A DNA stretch of 64,000 nt. It comes from an uncultured Eubacteriales bacterium. GTDB taxonomy: Bacteria; Bacillota; Clostridia; Oscillospirales; Oscillospiraceae. Under the pieces are notes generated by a model, which searched no databases, was not told where the DNA came from, and saw nothing but the letters and a program-made list of their open reading frames with translations. The stretch lies in contig URDJ01000006.1 of the NCBI GenBank assembly GCA_900546615.1, forward strand, positions 17,944 to 81,943. The letters run 5' to 3'. The position numbers were made by a program, and so were the translations under genes. The first letter of the stretch is position 1; each line of letters begins with the position of its first letter. This document shows, piece after piece, positions 9,340 through 17,855 of this stretch.

Positions 9340-12300
9340 TCAGAAATCCACGCCCGGGGTGGGCCAGCCGTTTTCGGCGACGCACTCCAGCGCATGGTCG
9401 GCCTCGGCGCAGGTGATCGGCTCGTCGGCGCGGACGCCGCCTCCGGCTTGCTCCAGCCAGCCGCATTTCAAAGCGTAGTTCACATAGGCGTACGCCCAGT
9501 GGCCGCTGTCGATGCCCTCCGGATCGCCGTAAGCCAGCGGGAAGGGACTGAAGGACAGGCGGTGCAGCAGCGTGACAAATTCCGCGCGCGTGATGTCCCC
9601 GCCGGGACGGAAGCGCGTGCCGTCCAGGTCCTCGCCGTCCGTTGAATACCGCCTGAGCAGGCCGTAGCTGTCCAGATACGCGATGGCCTGCGCAGATTCG
9701 CTGCCCGGTTCCACGTCCGTGTAATCGAGCGGATACTTTTGCGCCTTGTTGCCTGCCGAGAGCAAGCCAAAGGCCAGCTGCGCCGCCTCGGAGCGGGTGA
9801 GGGCATCGCCGCCGCGCGCTGCAAGCTCCTTTGCCGCTGCGGAAACGGCGGAAGTGTCCAGCGCCGGTATCGACGAGGCGTCATCGACGGCCATGCTTTC
9901 CCTTATCGCCGCGCTGACGGCCGAGCTGGTCGCTATATAGTCGTCCCAAAGCGGGTCGTCCCGGCCTATCTCGGAGCCGCCGAGCGGGCCCATCGTGAAG
10001 TACACGCTGTTCTCGCTCATGGCCGCGACAGGGTGGCCGGTCGCGGTGGAGTAGTACCAGCTGCCCGGCCTGAAGAAGTCCGCGCGCGGCGACTCGGCGA
10101 CGAGATAGAACATGGTCAGGGGATACCACCCGTTTTCGGGGACGTAGTAGAGCGTAAGGCTCGCCCCGTCCGGGTCGTAGTATCTCACGCCGGAGGCCAC
10201 GGCCACCTTCTCCGAGACCTCGGCGGGCACGGTGAAGGTCAGGCCCAGCTTCGCGCTGCTAAACTCATAGCCGCCCTCTGCGGGCCCCGCGGCGAACTCC
10301 GGCCAGGGCTCGGCTGCGTATTTTTCCCACAGCTCCTGCAGCTCGGTCATCCGAACCGCGTAATGCTCTGCCAGCGCGCCCTCGGGTGCGGGCATGTATG
10401 TGAGCAGGCTGATCCGCGCGCCCGCGCCCGCGTCCGCCATGGCGGCGTCAAAGAGCCGGTCGAGCAGCGCAAGGCCGCCGTCCTCGCCGTATTCATCGCA
10501 GTAGCGCTGCCAGTCGAGGTATTTCAGCAGTGCGCCGCCGAAGTAGTCGTCGAAGATCACATCCGTGTCCAGGTCGTGTATGAGCTGCGCGGCAAAGAGC
10601 GAGTACAGGGCGAGGTTGTCGCCGGTATAGCTGTAGAACCAGCCGTTCGACTGCCAGACGCCGCAGCCGTCGCCGGCCATGCCGAGGCTCAGCATCGAGC
10701 CGTCCTCGCACTCGAGCTTCATGACCGAGGAAAAGCCGCACTGTGAGGGATAGGTGAGCGTCGAGGCCGAGAGTATGCGCTCGATCTCAGAAAGCGCGGC
10801 CTCGTCCGTCAGCCTGGCCGTGCCGCCGAAGAACGTGAAGGACGCGGAGCTCAGGCTGTGTATATCCGCGGGCTCCACGTGCCCGAAGACGCCGAGGGAG
10901 CGGAGCGTCTCGTCCGTAAGCTCGCGCAGGGGCGCGGCGTCGGCGGCGCTTATGAGGAAGTTTTCGTCCAGGCTGCACAGCGAGCCGTCCGTGTTGAAGT
11001 ACAGCTCGCGCTCGCCGTCCGTGATGCGCTGGCCCAGCAGGTATGCGCCCTCGCTGACGTGCGTACCGTACTGCGCCGCGGCCATGGCCTCGTCCATCAG
11101 CTCGCGCCACTCGTCCTGGGCCTCGGGCGTGTACCAGGCGCAGTTCTCCGGCGAACGCCCCGTCAGCGTGACGCCGAGGCTCACCTTGTCCGCTGCGGGC
11201 AGCGACGACCAGGCCTCGCCGGTACTGCCCGGCTGGTTCCAGTCGAACATTTCCCAGCTGTCGCCCGCCCGCCGCATGATGAAGACGGTCTCCTTCCAGG
11301 GCTCTATCGTCCAGAGGGCCACGCCGCCGTCGCCGGGCGACAGGACGGCGGACAGTGCTATGAAGTCGTACTCGTCGAGGCCCTCCCGCCGCATCAGCCA
11401 GCTGTCATGCAGGGCGACGTCCGTCCAGAACGCGTCCGTCTCGGGCTGGCAGGCGAGGCTCTCAATGCCGCAGCCGGGCGCGGCCTGCGCCTTTATATAC
11501 CGCTCGAGGGCCGCCTTCGCCGCCTCGATATCCGCCTCGGGCTTCGTGACCGCCTTCCGCGCCGCCATGAGCTCGTCAAAGAGCGCGTAGTCCAGGCTCT
11601 CCGGCGCGAAGGTGTATATGAGCTTCCCGGGCAGGATGACCACGTTGTCCTCGAGAAATTCGTAGCTGAGTACGCTGCCGTCCTCGCCGCCGCAGTTGAC
11701 GCTCACCGAGTAGAGCGTCGCCGGGTCGACGTAGCGGAAACTCTCCTGGTCGTACACCGGCTCCTCGGCCGGGTCGACGAGCTCCATGCCCTCGAGCGCC
11801 GCGACGAGGCGCTCAAGCTCCGCGCCCTCGATGTCGTAGCGCCAGGCGCGCTGCGCGCCCTGCCCGGTGGACTCGATATACGCCGTGTACGCGCCCTCCA
11901 GCTCCGACTGCTCAGGCGGGCCCTGCAGCAGCTGCATCACATCCAGCTCGGCCCAGCCGTTCTCCGTCCGGTAAAGCACATAGCCCGTCTCAGGCTGTTC
12001 TCCGCCGGCGTCGGGTGTGTCCAGAATGCACTGCAGCGCCATGAAGTCGTTTCTGTCCAGCCAGTCCCGTGGCATGAGCAGGCTGTCGTGCATGTACATG
12101 TCCGTCACGTATTCGTCTATCAGCTTGTCGTACCGGAGCGACACCAGCTCGCAGCCGGGCATGTCCTCCTCGACCATGCGCTCGAAGGCCGCCATGGCCG
12201 CCTCTATGTCCGCCTCGTCCTTGGCGGGCGGCGTCCAGGCCGCGATAAGCTCCTCAAACACCTCAAAATCCAGACTCTCCGGCACATAATTCCGGAAACT

Positions 12301-13587
12301 CCCGTCCGGCAGACCAAGCACGCCGCCCTCAAAGAAGCTGTACCCGCGCACCTCGCCCGAGGCGCCGCCGCAGTTCACCAGCACCTGATACAGCTCAGCC
12401 GGCTCAGTATACATCCCGGTCGCCTCGTCAAACAGCGGTTCCTCCGCCTCGCCCAGCAGCCTGATGCCCTCGAGCGCGGACGTCAGCCGCTCCAGCTCCG
12501 CGCCGCCTATGTCGTAGCGCCAGTCCGCCTCGGCATCGCCGGGATAACGGTGCACCATGGCCGTGTACGCGCCCTCAAGCCCCGGCACCGTGCTTCCCTC
12601 CTGCGCGCCCGTGAAGGTGCAGCCCGTGACGATTACGGCGGCGAGGATGAGGATGACGAGGGCATAGGTCATGGTCCTGGGCTTTTTCGCTATGAGCAGG
12701 ATGCGCTCCTTGAGGCCCGCCTTGCCGCAGTTCATGGTCGTCGCCGTGCGCAGGAGCGTCGCGCGCTTTTCGCAGGAAATACCGATAAGCGTCCTGCCAT
12801 AGGCCGCGCGCTCATCTTCGCCCAGGCGCTTTATCGTCGCCTCGTCACAGGCCAGCTCCGCATCGCGGCGCGAGAGCATCGCCGCCAGCCAGACGAGGGG
12901 GTTATACCAGTGCAGGACGAGGCAGGCGCAGCGCAGGATGGCCCAGACGTGGTCGCCGTGGCGATGGTGCGTCAGCTCGTGCTCGACGCTGTGCCGGAGC
13001 GTCAGGGCGTCCGCCGCCGCCTCGCGCGTGACGTAGATGGCCCGGCCGAACAGGCAGGGCGTCTCCACCGCGTCCGTGACGTACACCGGCAGAGCAAAGT
13101 CGTGCTCGAGGCGCTCCCTGCCCTTACGGAGCCTCGCGCGGAACACGAGGTTCGTCCCGAGGAACCACAGCGCCATCGCGGCAATGCCGCCGTACCAGAC
13201 GTATTGCAGGATATCCGACAGCGTGACCGGCGTGCCCGTCTCGGCCTTCGCCGCCTCTATCTGCGCCTCGTACTCGGCGGCGTTCTGCTCGTACTGCGCC
13301 TCGCGCTCCGCCTCCGGCAGCGCCGGGTCGGGCTCGGAGATGGAGATGTCGGGCAGCTCGTAGTTTACATAAGTCACGACCTGCTCGTCCATCTTCACGT
13401 CCGCCTCGTGCACAACGTTCTGCACGCTGACCTTTGCCTGGCCTATGTTCAGCGGCACGAGCAGGCGCAGGAGCACGATGAGCCACACGGCATATTGCAG
13501 CCGCGGGCTTATCCTGCCGCGCAGGACGCGCCGCAGTACGACCACGGCGAAGATAAGCACCGAGGATGAAACTATCCATTCAAGCAC
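9340..13587 (-). CDS. M56-family (BlaR1/MecR1-like) membrane peptidase with duplicated sensor module and C-terminal SLH domains
   Basis: About 1415 residues. The N-terminal 325 residues are a BlaR1-type integral membrane zinc peptidase: TM helices from residue 5, the HEXXH motif HELTHHRHGDHVW near 201, ACDEATIKRL near 240, and a last TM (ALVILILAAVIVTGC) near 305-322. In place of the penicillin-binding sensor of BlaR1, the outside part holds two tandem copies of a module of about 224 residues (338-561 and 562-785), each starting EGAYTA and carrying WRYDI-GAELERL, VNCGG and a D-WL motif. The end has two SLH-like repeats (about 1285 and 1353) that would bind cell-wall polymer. The GTG at 13587 has GGAGG 9 nt upstream and gives the family's usual N-terminus; an in-frame ATG at 13620 has a poorer ribosome site. 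It overlaps the BlaI-type gene by 8 nt. Ligand unknown. Confidence 0.85.
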   Translation of the reverse strand: MLEWIVSSSVLIFAVVVLRRVLRGRISPRLQYAVWLIVLLRLLVPLNIGQAKVSVQNVVHEADVKMDEQVVTYVNYELPDISISEPDPALPEAEREAQYEQNAAEYEAQIEAAKAETGTPVTLSDILQYVWYGGIAAMALWFLGTNLVFRARLRKGRERLEHDFALPVYVTDAVETPCLFGRAIYVTREAAADALTLRHSVEHELTHHRHGDHVWAILRCACLVLHWYNPLVWLAAMLSRRDAELACDEATIKRLGEDERAAYGRTLIGISCEKRATLLRTATTMNCGKAGLKERILLIAKKPRTMTYALVILILAAVIVTGCTFTGAQEGSTVPGLEGAYTAMVHRYPGDAEADWRYDIGGAELERLTSALEGIRLLGEAEEPLFDEATGMYTEPAELYQVLVNCGGASGEVRGYSFFEGGVLGLPDGSFRNYVPESLDFEVFEELIAAWTPPAKDEADIEAAMAAFERMVEEDMPGCELVSLRYDKLIDEYVTDMYMHDSLLMPRDWLDRNDFMALQCILDTPDAGGEQPETGYVLYRTENGWAELDVMQLLQGPPEQSELEGAYTAYIESTGQGAQRAWRYDIEGAELERLVAALEGMELVDPAEEPVYDQESFRYVDPATLYSVSVNCGGEDGSVLSYEFLEDNVVILPGKLIYTFAPESLDYALFDELMAARKAVTKPEADIEAAKAALERYIKAQAAPGCGIESLACQPETDAFWTDVALHDSWLMRREGLDEYDFIALSAVLSPGDGGVALWTIEPWKETVFIMRRAGDSWEMFDWNQPGSTGEAWSSLPAADKVSLGVTLTGRSPENCAWYTPEAQDEWRELMDEAMAAAQYGTHVSEGAYLLGQRITDGERELYFNTDGSLCSLDENFLISAADAAPLRELTDETLRSLGVFGHVEPADIHSLSSASFTFFGGTARLTDEAALSEIERILSASTLTYPSQCGFSSVMKLECEDGSMLSLGMAGDGCGVWQSNGWFYSYTGDNLALYSLFAAQLIHDLDTDVIFDDYFGGALLKYLDWQRYCDEYGEDGGLALLDRLFDAAMADAGAGARISLLTYMPAPEGALAEHYAVRMTELQELWEKYAAEPWPEFAAGPAEGGYEFSSAKLGLTFTVPAEVSEKVAVASGVRYYDPDGASLTLYYVPENGWYPLTMFYLVAESPRADFFRPGSWYYSTATGHPVAAMSENSVYFTMGPLGGSEIGRDDPLWDDYIATSSAVSAAIRESMAVDDASSIPALDTSAVSAAAKELAARGGDALTRSEAAQLAFGLLSAGNKAQKYPLDYTDVEPGSESAQAIAYLDSYGLLRRYSTDGEDLDGTRFRPGGDITRAEFVTLLHRLSFSPFPLAYGDPEGIDSGHWAYAYVNYALKCGWLEQAGGGVRADEPITCAEADHALECVAENGWPTPGVDF

Positions 13588-13963
13588 CGCTTTCCGCCTC
13601 CAATCCGCGTAAAAGCTCATACAGCTCGTCTATCTCCTCGCGCGAGAGGGCCTGTTTTTTCGTCATGGCGCTCAGCATCAGGCTGACGCTGCCGTTGTAT
13701 ACCCTGCCGAGGAAATCCCGCGTCTCGCTCACGGCGGCGTCCTCGCGCCCCGTGAGCGGACGGTAGAGTTTGACGCCGCCCTCCGTCTCGCCTGAGACCG
13801 CGCCCTTCGCCTCAAGCCGCCCGAGCAGCGTCAGCACCGTGCTCCGGCTCCAGCCGCAGCGCTCGCGCAAAAGCTCCGCCGCTTCGCGCCCCGTCAGCGC
13901 GCCGCGCTCCCAAAGCGCGTCCATCACACTCCACTCCGCCTCAGTCAAGCTCGTATGTGCCAT
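13580..13963 (-). CDS. BlaI/MecI/CopY-family transcriptional repressor
   Basis: A 127-residue winged-helix repressor of the type cleaved when its M56 partner senses a signal. SLTEAEWSVMDALWERGALTGREAAELL and WSRSTVLTLLGRLEAKGAV form the winged helix (residues 4-60), and the C-terminal half SETRDFLGRVYNGSVSLML is the dimerisation and cleavage region. It is transcribed with the M56 peptidase gene that overlaps its end. Two matching 16-bp inverted repeats just upstream are the likely operators, so the pair should be autoregulated. The signal need not be a beta-lactam: no beta-lactamase is nearby. Confidence 0.93.
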   Translation of the reverse strand: MAHTSLTEAEWSVMDALWERGALTGREAAELLRERCGWSRSTVLTLLGRLEAKGAVSGETEGGVKLYRPLTGREDAAVSETRDFLGRVYNGSVSLMLSAMTKKQALSREEIDELYELLRGLEAESGA

Positions 13964-13977
13964 TGGCCCGTCCTCCT

Positions 13978-14025
13978 GTTTACGTTTGTAAACTCAGCTT
14001 AACATATCTGTCTACACTTGTCAAC
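13978..14025. promoter_or_regulatory. Tandem BlaI-type operators in the divergent promoter region
   Basis: Two copies of a 16-bp inverted repeat of the same layout (6-4-6): GTTTACGTTTGTAAAC at 13978-13993 (perfect) and GTCTACACTTGTCAAC at 14010-14025 (imperfect). Their centres are 32 bp apart, about three helical turns. They resemble the TTACA-n-TGTAA operators of BlaI/MecI. The right site contains TTGACA on the minus strand (14024-14019), a likely -35 for the repressor gene. The divergent two-component operon starts 64 bp away. Confidence 0.7.
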
Positions 14026-14088
14026 AGCTTTTGCGTCATAATTCCGACACATGTGTGTGCTATTCTGGCCTCAAAGGGAGGGATGAAC

Positions 14089-14757
14089 ATGAGCCGCGTG
14101 CTCATTGTGGAGGACGAGGTGCGGATACGGGACATCGTGCGCGACTATTTCATGAGCCACGGTCTCGACTGCGACCTTGCGAGAAATGGCGCGGAGGCGC
14201 TTGACCTTATGCGCGACAACGACTACGACGCGGTACTGCTCGACGTGCTCATGCCCGGGCCGGACGGCTTTTCAGTCTGCGAGGCGGTCAGGCGCGGCAG
14301 CCGGGTGCCGATACTGTTCCTGACGGCGCTCGGCTCGGAGCGGGACGTGCTGCGCGGCTACGCGCTCGGCTGCGACGACTATGTGACGAAGCCTTTTTCG
14401 CTGGCCGTGCTGCTGGCAAAGACGGAGGCGCTCATCCGGCGCGGCGGAGGCGGGGACGAGGCGGGCCTCATCGTCTGCGGGGCCATAGCGCTCGACACGG
14501 GCGCTCGCTCCTGCACCGTGTCGGGCGAGCCGGTGAAGCTCCAGCCGCGGGAATACGAGCTGCTCTGCTGCCTCATGCGCAACCGCGGCCGCGTGCTCAG
14601 CCGTGAGCAGCTGCTCGACAGGGTCTGGGGCCTCGACTTCGAGGGCGGCGACCGGGCCGTCGACGCGCGGATACGCAGCCTGCGCTCGGCCCTCGGCGAG
14701 GCCGGCGGGCAGATAAAGACCGTTTTCAAGTCCGGCTACAGGCTGGAGGAGGTGTGA
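14089..14757 (+). CDS. OmpR/PhoB-family response regulator
   Basis: A 222-residue two-component regulator. Residues 1-115 are the receiver: VLIVEDE at the start, phospho-acceptor Asp in AVLLDVLMPGPDG near 51, and Lys in DDYVTKPF near 101. Residues 125-220 are the winged-helix DNA-binding domain with LQPREYELLCCLMRNRGRVLSREQLLDRVWG and a terminal FKSGYRLEE. The ATG at 14089 has GGGAGGG 6 nt upstream; the ATG 6 nt earlier would have no spacing. The stop overlaps the ribosome site of the kinase gene. Confidence 0.94.
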   Translation: MSRVLIVEDEVRIRDIVRDYFMSHGLDCDLARNGAEALDLMRDNDYDAVLLDVLMPGPDGFSVCEAVRRGSRVPILFLTALGSERDVLRGYALGCDDYVTKPFSLAVLLAKTEALIRRGGGGDEAGLIVCGAIALDTGARSCTVSGEPVKLQPREYELLCCLMRNRGRVLSREQLLDRVWGLDFEGGDRAVDARIRSLRSALGEAGGQIKTVFKSGYRLEEV

Positions 14758-14759
14758 AC

Positions 14760-16547
14760 ATGGGTTTGACAAGACCGCGCAGGCTGCGGCGGAGGATAGC
14801 CCTGCCGCTGTTTCTGGCCTTCGCCATACTCTGGCTCGGCTGCATGGCCCTGCTCACCGCCGCCGCGAGGGACGAGCTCGAGCTGAAAGCGGACTCGACC
14901 ATAAACGACCTGCGGCGCGACCTTCAGACCGAGTTGGAGCTGCACCTCGAACGGCTCGAGGGCGACAGCGCCGAGTATGCCGGGGACTATCTGCGCTCCA
15001 ACCTCAGCTGGGATTCGATGAGGCTGACGGGCATCGGAGAGAGCGCGATGGCCCTGCTGGTAAGCGACGGGGAGGGCAGCGAATTCCGCAGCCAGCTCGC
15101 CTGGGGCAGCGGGTATGAGGACGGGTTCAGCACGGGCCGGCTCTGGTACTTCTGGCTCGACGAGGGCCTGGACGACGAGGGACAGCTGGCCTTTGCGCGC
15201 TGGCTGACGGACATGGGCGCGTCCTCTGCTTTGACGCTCGACGCGGACGGCACGACCGCCGTGAGCCCGTCATCCCTGCTCGGCTGCACCGCGCGCGTGA
15301 CAGGCTTTGCGCGCGAGGGATACTCGCTGGACGTGCGGAAGATAGAGATAGTGGGACCGGACGGGGAGCTTGCGGCTTCCTTCGAAACGTCCATGCAGGG
15401 CGAGGAGCCGGTCACGATCGAGCTGAGGTATATTCAAGTGGCCAGCGTGCTGCTCTCATCGTCAAACGGCAAGGGATACTCGGGCTCTGACATGGAGCGC
15501 AGGCTGGAAAACTTCCGCGAGGCCCAGGCGATAATAGACCGCGACCTGGCCGGCGAGGAGCGCAGCGTGCTGACGAGCGGAGGCAGTCTGAGAAGCAACA
15601 CGACCAGCAGCGGCATGACGAGCCTGATATCGGCGCAGACCGAGTTGGGCCGGGCGGCGGTGGAGAGCGAGCTGTTCACGTACCTGAGCACTTTTATACT
15701 GTCGGCCCTGGTTGCGCTGGGGCTGGCGGCGTATCTCTCGTGGAAGGTGACGGGGCCGGTGGAGGAGCTCTGCCGGGGCGCTGAGTCCGGCCGCTGCGCG
15801 GAGGACGGGCCGGTGACGGAGCTGAACGCGCTGGCGTCGGCCTTCAACGTCGCTCAGGCGCGGCTGGCGGGCCAGCTCGAGCGCGAGCGGGAGTTCACGC
15901 GCTCGGCGGCGCACGAGCTAAAAACGCCGCTGGCCATCCTGCGCACCCACGCCGAGGCCCTGCGCGAGGACATAGACGCGGGAAAGCGCGGGCAATATCT
16001 GGACATCGTGCTGGACGAGAGCGACCGCATGACCCGGCTTGTGGCGCAGCTGCTCGAGCTGTCGAGGTTCGAGTCGGGCGCGCCGGTGACGAAGGAGCCG
16101 CTCGAGCTGGCGGCGCTCGTGCGTGAGGTATGGGAGCCGCTCGAGCTTGCTGTGCGGCAGCGAGGCCTGAAGCTCGTGCTGGAGCTGCAGGAGACGCACG
16201 TCGTGGGAGACCGTGAGCGGCTGAAGCAGGCCGTCGGGAACCTTGCCTCGAACGCCCTGCGGCACTGCGCGGCGGGCGGCAAGATAGAGGTGAGCCTGCG
16301 CGCCGTGCACGGCGAGGCGGTACTGACGGTGTACAACGACGGCGAGCATATAGCCGAGGATGACCTTCCGCATCTGTTCGAGGCGTTCTACCGAGGCGAC
16401 AAGTCCCGGAGCCGCGAGAGCGGAGGTACGGGGCTTGGCCTGGCGATAGTGCGCGCGGCGGCGGAGTCCCACGGCGGCCGCTGCGAGGCCGAGAACCGTC
16501 CCTGCGGCGCAGCGTTCAGCATTACGCTGCCGCTGGCCGGGATATAG
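14760..16547 (+). CDS. Membrane sensor histidine kinase
   Basis: Partner kinase of the preceding regulator, about 595 residues. TM1 is ALPLFLAFAILWLGCMALL-like (residues 12-32), followed by an extracellular sensor of about 270 residues with no family I recognise. TM2 is near 304-328, then a HAMP segment, the HisKA box RSAAHELKTPLAILRTHAE with His near 385, N-box GNLASNALRHC, and G-boxes FYRGDKSRSRESGGTGLGLAIV. The ATG at 14760 has GGAGGAGG 7 nt upstream; an in-frame GTG 6 nt earlier is possible. A strong terminator follows. Confidence 0.93.
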   Translation: MGLTRPRRLRRRIALPLFLAFAILWLGCMALLTAAARDELELKADSTINDLRRDLQTELELHLERLEGDSAEYAGDYLRSNLSWDSMRLTGIGESAMALLVSDGEGSEFRSQLAWGSGYEDGFSTGRLWYFWLDEGLDDEGQLAFARWLTDMGASSALTLDADGTTAVSPSSLLGCTARVTGFAREGYSLDVRKIEIVGPDGELAASFETSMQGEEPVTIELRYIQVASVLLSSSNGKGYSGSDMERRLENFREAQAIIDRDLAGEERSVLTSGGSLRSNTTSSGMTSLISAQTELGRAAVESELFTYLSTFILSALVALGLAAYLSWKVTGPVEELCRGAESGRCAEDGPVTELNALASAFNVAQARLAGQLEREREFTRSAAHELKTPLAILRTHAEALREDIDAGKRGQYLDIVLDESDRMTRLVAQLLELSRFESGAPVTKEPLELAALVREVWEPLELAVRQRGLKLVLELQETHVVGDRERLKQAVGNLASNALRHCAAGGKIEVSLRAVHGEAVLTVYNDGEHIAEDDLPHLFEAFYRGDKSRSRESGGTGLGLAIVRAAAESHGGRCEAENRPCGAAFSITLPLAGI

Positions 16548-16567
16548 CGGGCCTTTTAAACAATTAA

Positions 16568-16600
16568 CTGCCGCCCCTTTTTCGGGGCGGCAGCCTTTTT
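16568..16600 (+). terminator. Intrinsic terminator after the two-component operon
   Basis: Perfect 10-bp GC-rich stem CTGCCGCCCC / GGGGCGGCAG with a TTTTTC loop, followed by CCTTTTT. It lies between convergent genes; its T-run overlaps the stop of the minus-strand kamA-family gene. Confidence 0.92.
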
Positions 16601-17711
16601 ATACAGGATTCAGTTCGTTGTCCAGCCAGGTGTCGTGTTCCGTCAGCTGCCGCGTGAATATTCTCGCGTTGTCCTCCGGGCACTTGTTCTGGTGGAACTT
16701 GAATATCGTCTCATCAGTGCCGGGAAGCTTGCCTATGATCTCTATCTTCCCGCGCGGGTGGCTCATGGCGTACCTTACTGCCTTGCCAGGCCCGCTCTGC
16801 ATCGCCTTTGCGCCGTCCACGATGCTGAGACCCTCGGCCAGCGGCACCTGGAAACGGCCCTTTACGCCGCGCACCGGGCGGCACTGGAAGATGTAGTACG
16901 GCGCGACGTTCATCGCCGTCAGGCCGCGCAGCAGCTCGCCCAATACCTCCGGACGGTCGTTCACGCCCCGGAGCAGCACCGTCTGATTTCGCACCTGTAC
17001 GCCCTGCGTCAGCAGCGCGTCTACGGCCCTCTTCGATTCGCAGGTCAGTTCCCTCGGGTGGTTGAACTGCGTCACCACCATGATGGCCTTCTCCTTTGCA
17101 TGGCGCCCAAACATGTCCAGCAGCGCTGCGTCGCCATAGATTCGCTCAGGAAGCGTCACCGGCAGCCTCGAGCCGAAACGGATGAAATCCAGATGGTCGA
17201 TTTTGCACAGTCCATCCAGATAGCGCTCCACAACGCTGTTCGGGTTCATGAGCGAGTCTCCGCCGGAGATGAGCACGTTGCGCACCTCTCTGTGCTCCGC
17301 AACATAGGCGATCGCCTCGTCAGCCACGCGGTTGAGCTCATCCACCGTCAGCCCGACCATGCGCTTTCTGAAACAGTGCCGGCAGTACATCGCACACTGG
17401 TTCGTCGAAAGCAGCAGCACAGTCGGCGCGTACTTGTGCTGCAGGCCCTCCAGCTTCGTGTTCGAGGCCTCGCCGCTGGTGTCAAACTCGCCGTCGGGGT
17501 CCATCTCGTCTGTCGAGGGTATGCACATCCTCGCTATGGGGTCATCCGGGTCCGAGGTATCGACAAGGGATAGATAATAAGGCGTTATCATCATAGGAAA
17601 ACGTTCCGCTATCTCTTCTCTCCGTTCTGCCTCCTCCGGTGACAGCCCAAGCTTCTGCGCCAGCTGCTCCATGCTCCTGACGCCGTTCTCCAATTCCTTC
17701 TGCCAGCTCAT
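16599..17711 (-). CDS. KamA-family radical SAM aminomutase-like protein
   Basis: A 370-residue radical SAM protein of the lysine 2,3-aminomutase family, which uses a 4Fe-4S cluster, S-adenosylmethionine and usually PLP to move an amino group. The cluster ligands are the C-x3-C-x2-C of CAMYCRHCFRKRMVG near residue 107, followed by ISGGDSLMNP (the SAM-binding GGD segment) and a PLP-lysine candidate in the C-terminal third (CRPVRGVKGRFQVPL). Canonical KamA is about 416 residues and EpmB about 340, so the substrate cannot be set: free lysine, glutamate or another amino acid are all possible. No kamDE, kal or ablB gene is adjacent. It is monocistronic with its own promoter. Confidence 0.85.
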   Translation of the reverse strand: MSWQKELENGVRSMEQLAQKLGLSPEEAERREEIAERFPMMITPYYLSLVDTSDPDDPIARMCIPSTDEMDPDGEFDTSGEASNTKLEGLQHKYAPTVLLLSTNQCAMYCRHCFRKRMVGLTVDELNRVADEAIAYVAEHREVRNVLISGGDSLMNPNSVVERYLDGLCKIDHLDFIRFGSRLPVTLPERIYGDAALLDMFGRHAKEKAIMVVTQFNHPRELTCESKRAVDALLTQGVQVRNQTVLLRGVNDRPEVLGELLRGLTAMNVAPYYIFQCRPVRGVKGRFQVPLAEGLSIVDGAKAMQSGPGKAVRYAMSHPRGKIEIIGKLPGTDETIFKFHQNKCPEDNARIFTRQLTEHDTWLDNELNPV

Positions 17712-17750
17712 AGCTGCACCTTCTTTCGCTTTTAGAATTTAATGCACAAC

Positions 17751-17779
17751 ATTATACCACATTTTCCAGTTGCCTTCAA
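17751..17779 (-). promoter_or_regulatory. Sigma-A promoter of the KamA-family gene
   Basis: On the minus strand, TTGAAG (17779-17774), 17-bp spacer and TATAAT (17756-17751), 40 bp before the ATG. The ribosome site GAAGG lies 7 nt before the start. Confidence 0.75.
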
Positions 17780-17792
17780 GCGCCGATTGTTG

Positions 17793-17821
17793 TTGAAATA
17801 TACGAAATCCCGGTATATAAT
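17793..17821 (+). promoter_or_regulatory. Sigma-A promoter of the OGG-type glycosylase gene
   Basis: TTGAAA at 17793-17798, 17-bp spacer, TATAAT at 17816-17821, 35 bp before the GTG start. It is back-to-back with the KamA-family promoter. Confidence 0.75.
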
Positions 17822-17855
17822 CGAGGCAAAACAGACAAAGAATGGTGTGATTTAG

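Noticed and set aside
10858..13569. Long plus-strand frame (about 900 codons) opposite the M56 gene
   Set aside because: Same GC-frame effect; composition is Arg/Leu/His-rich and the M56 reading has clear motifs.
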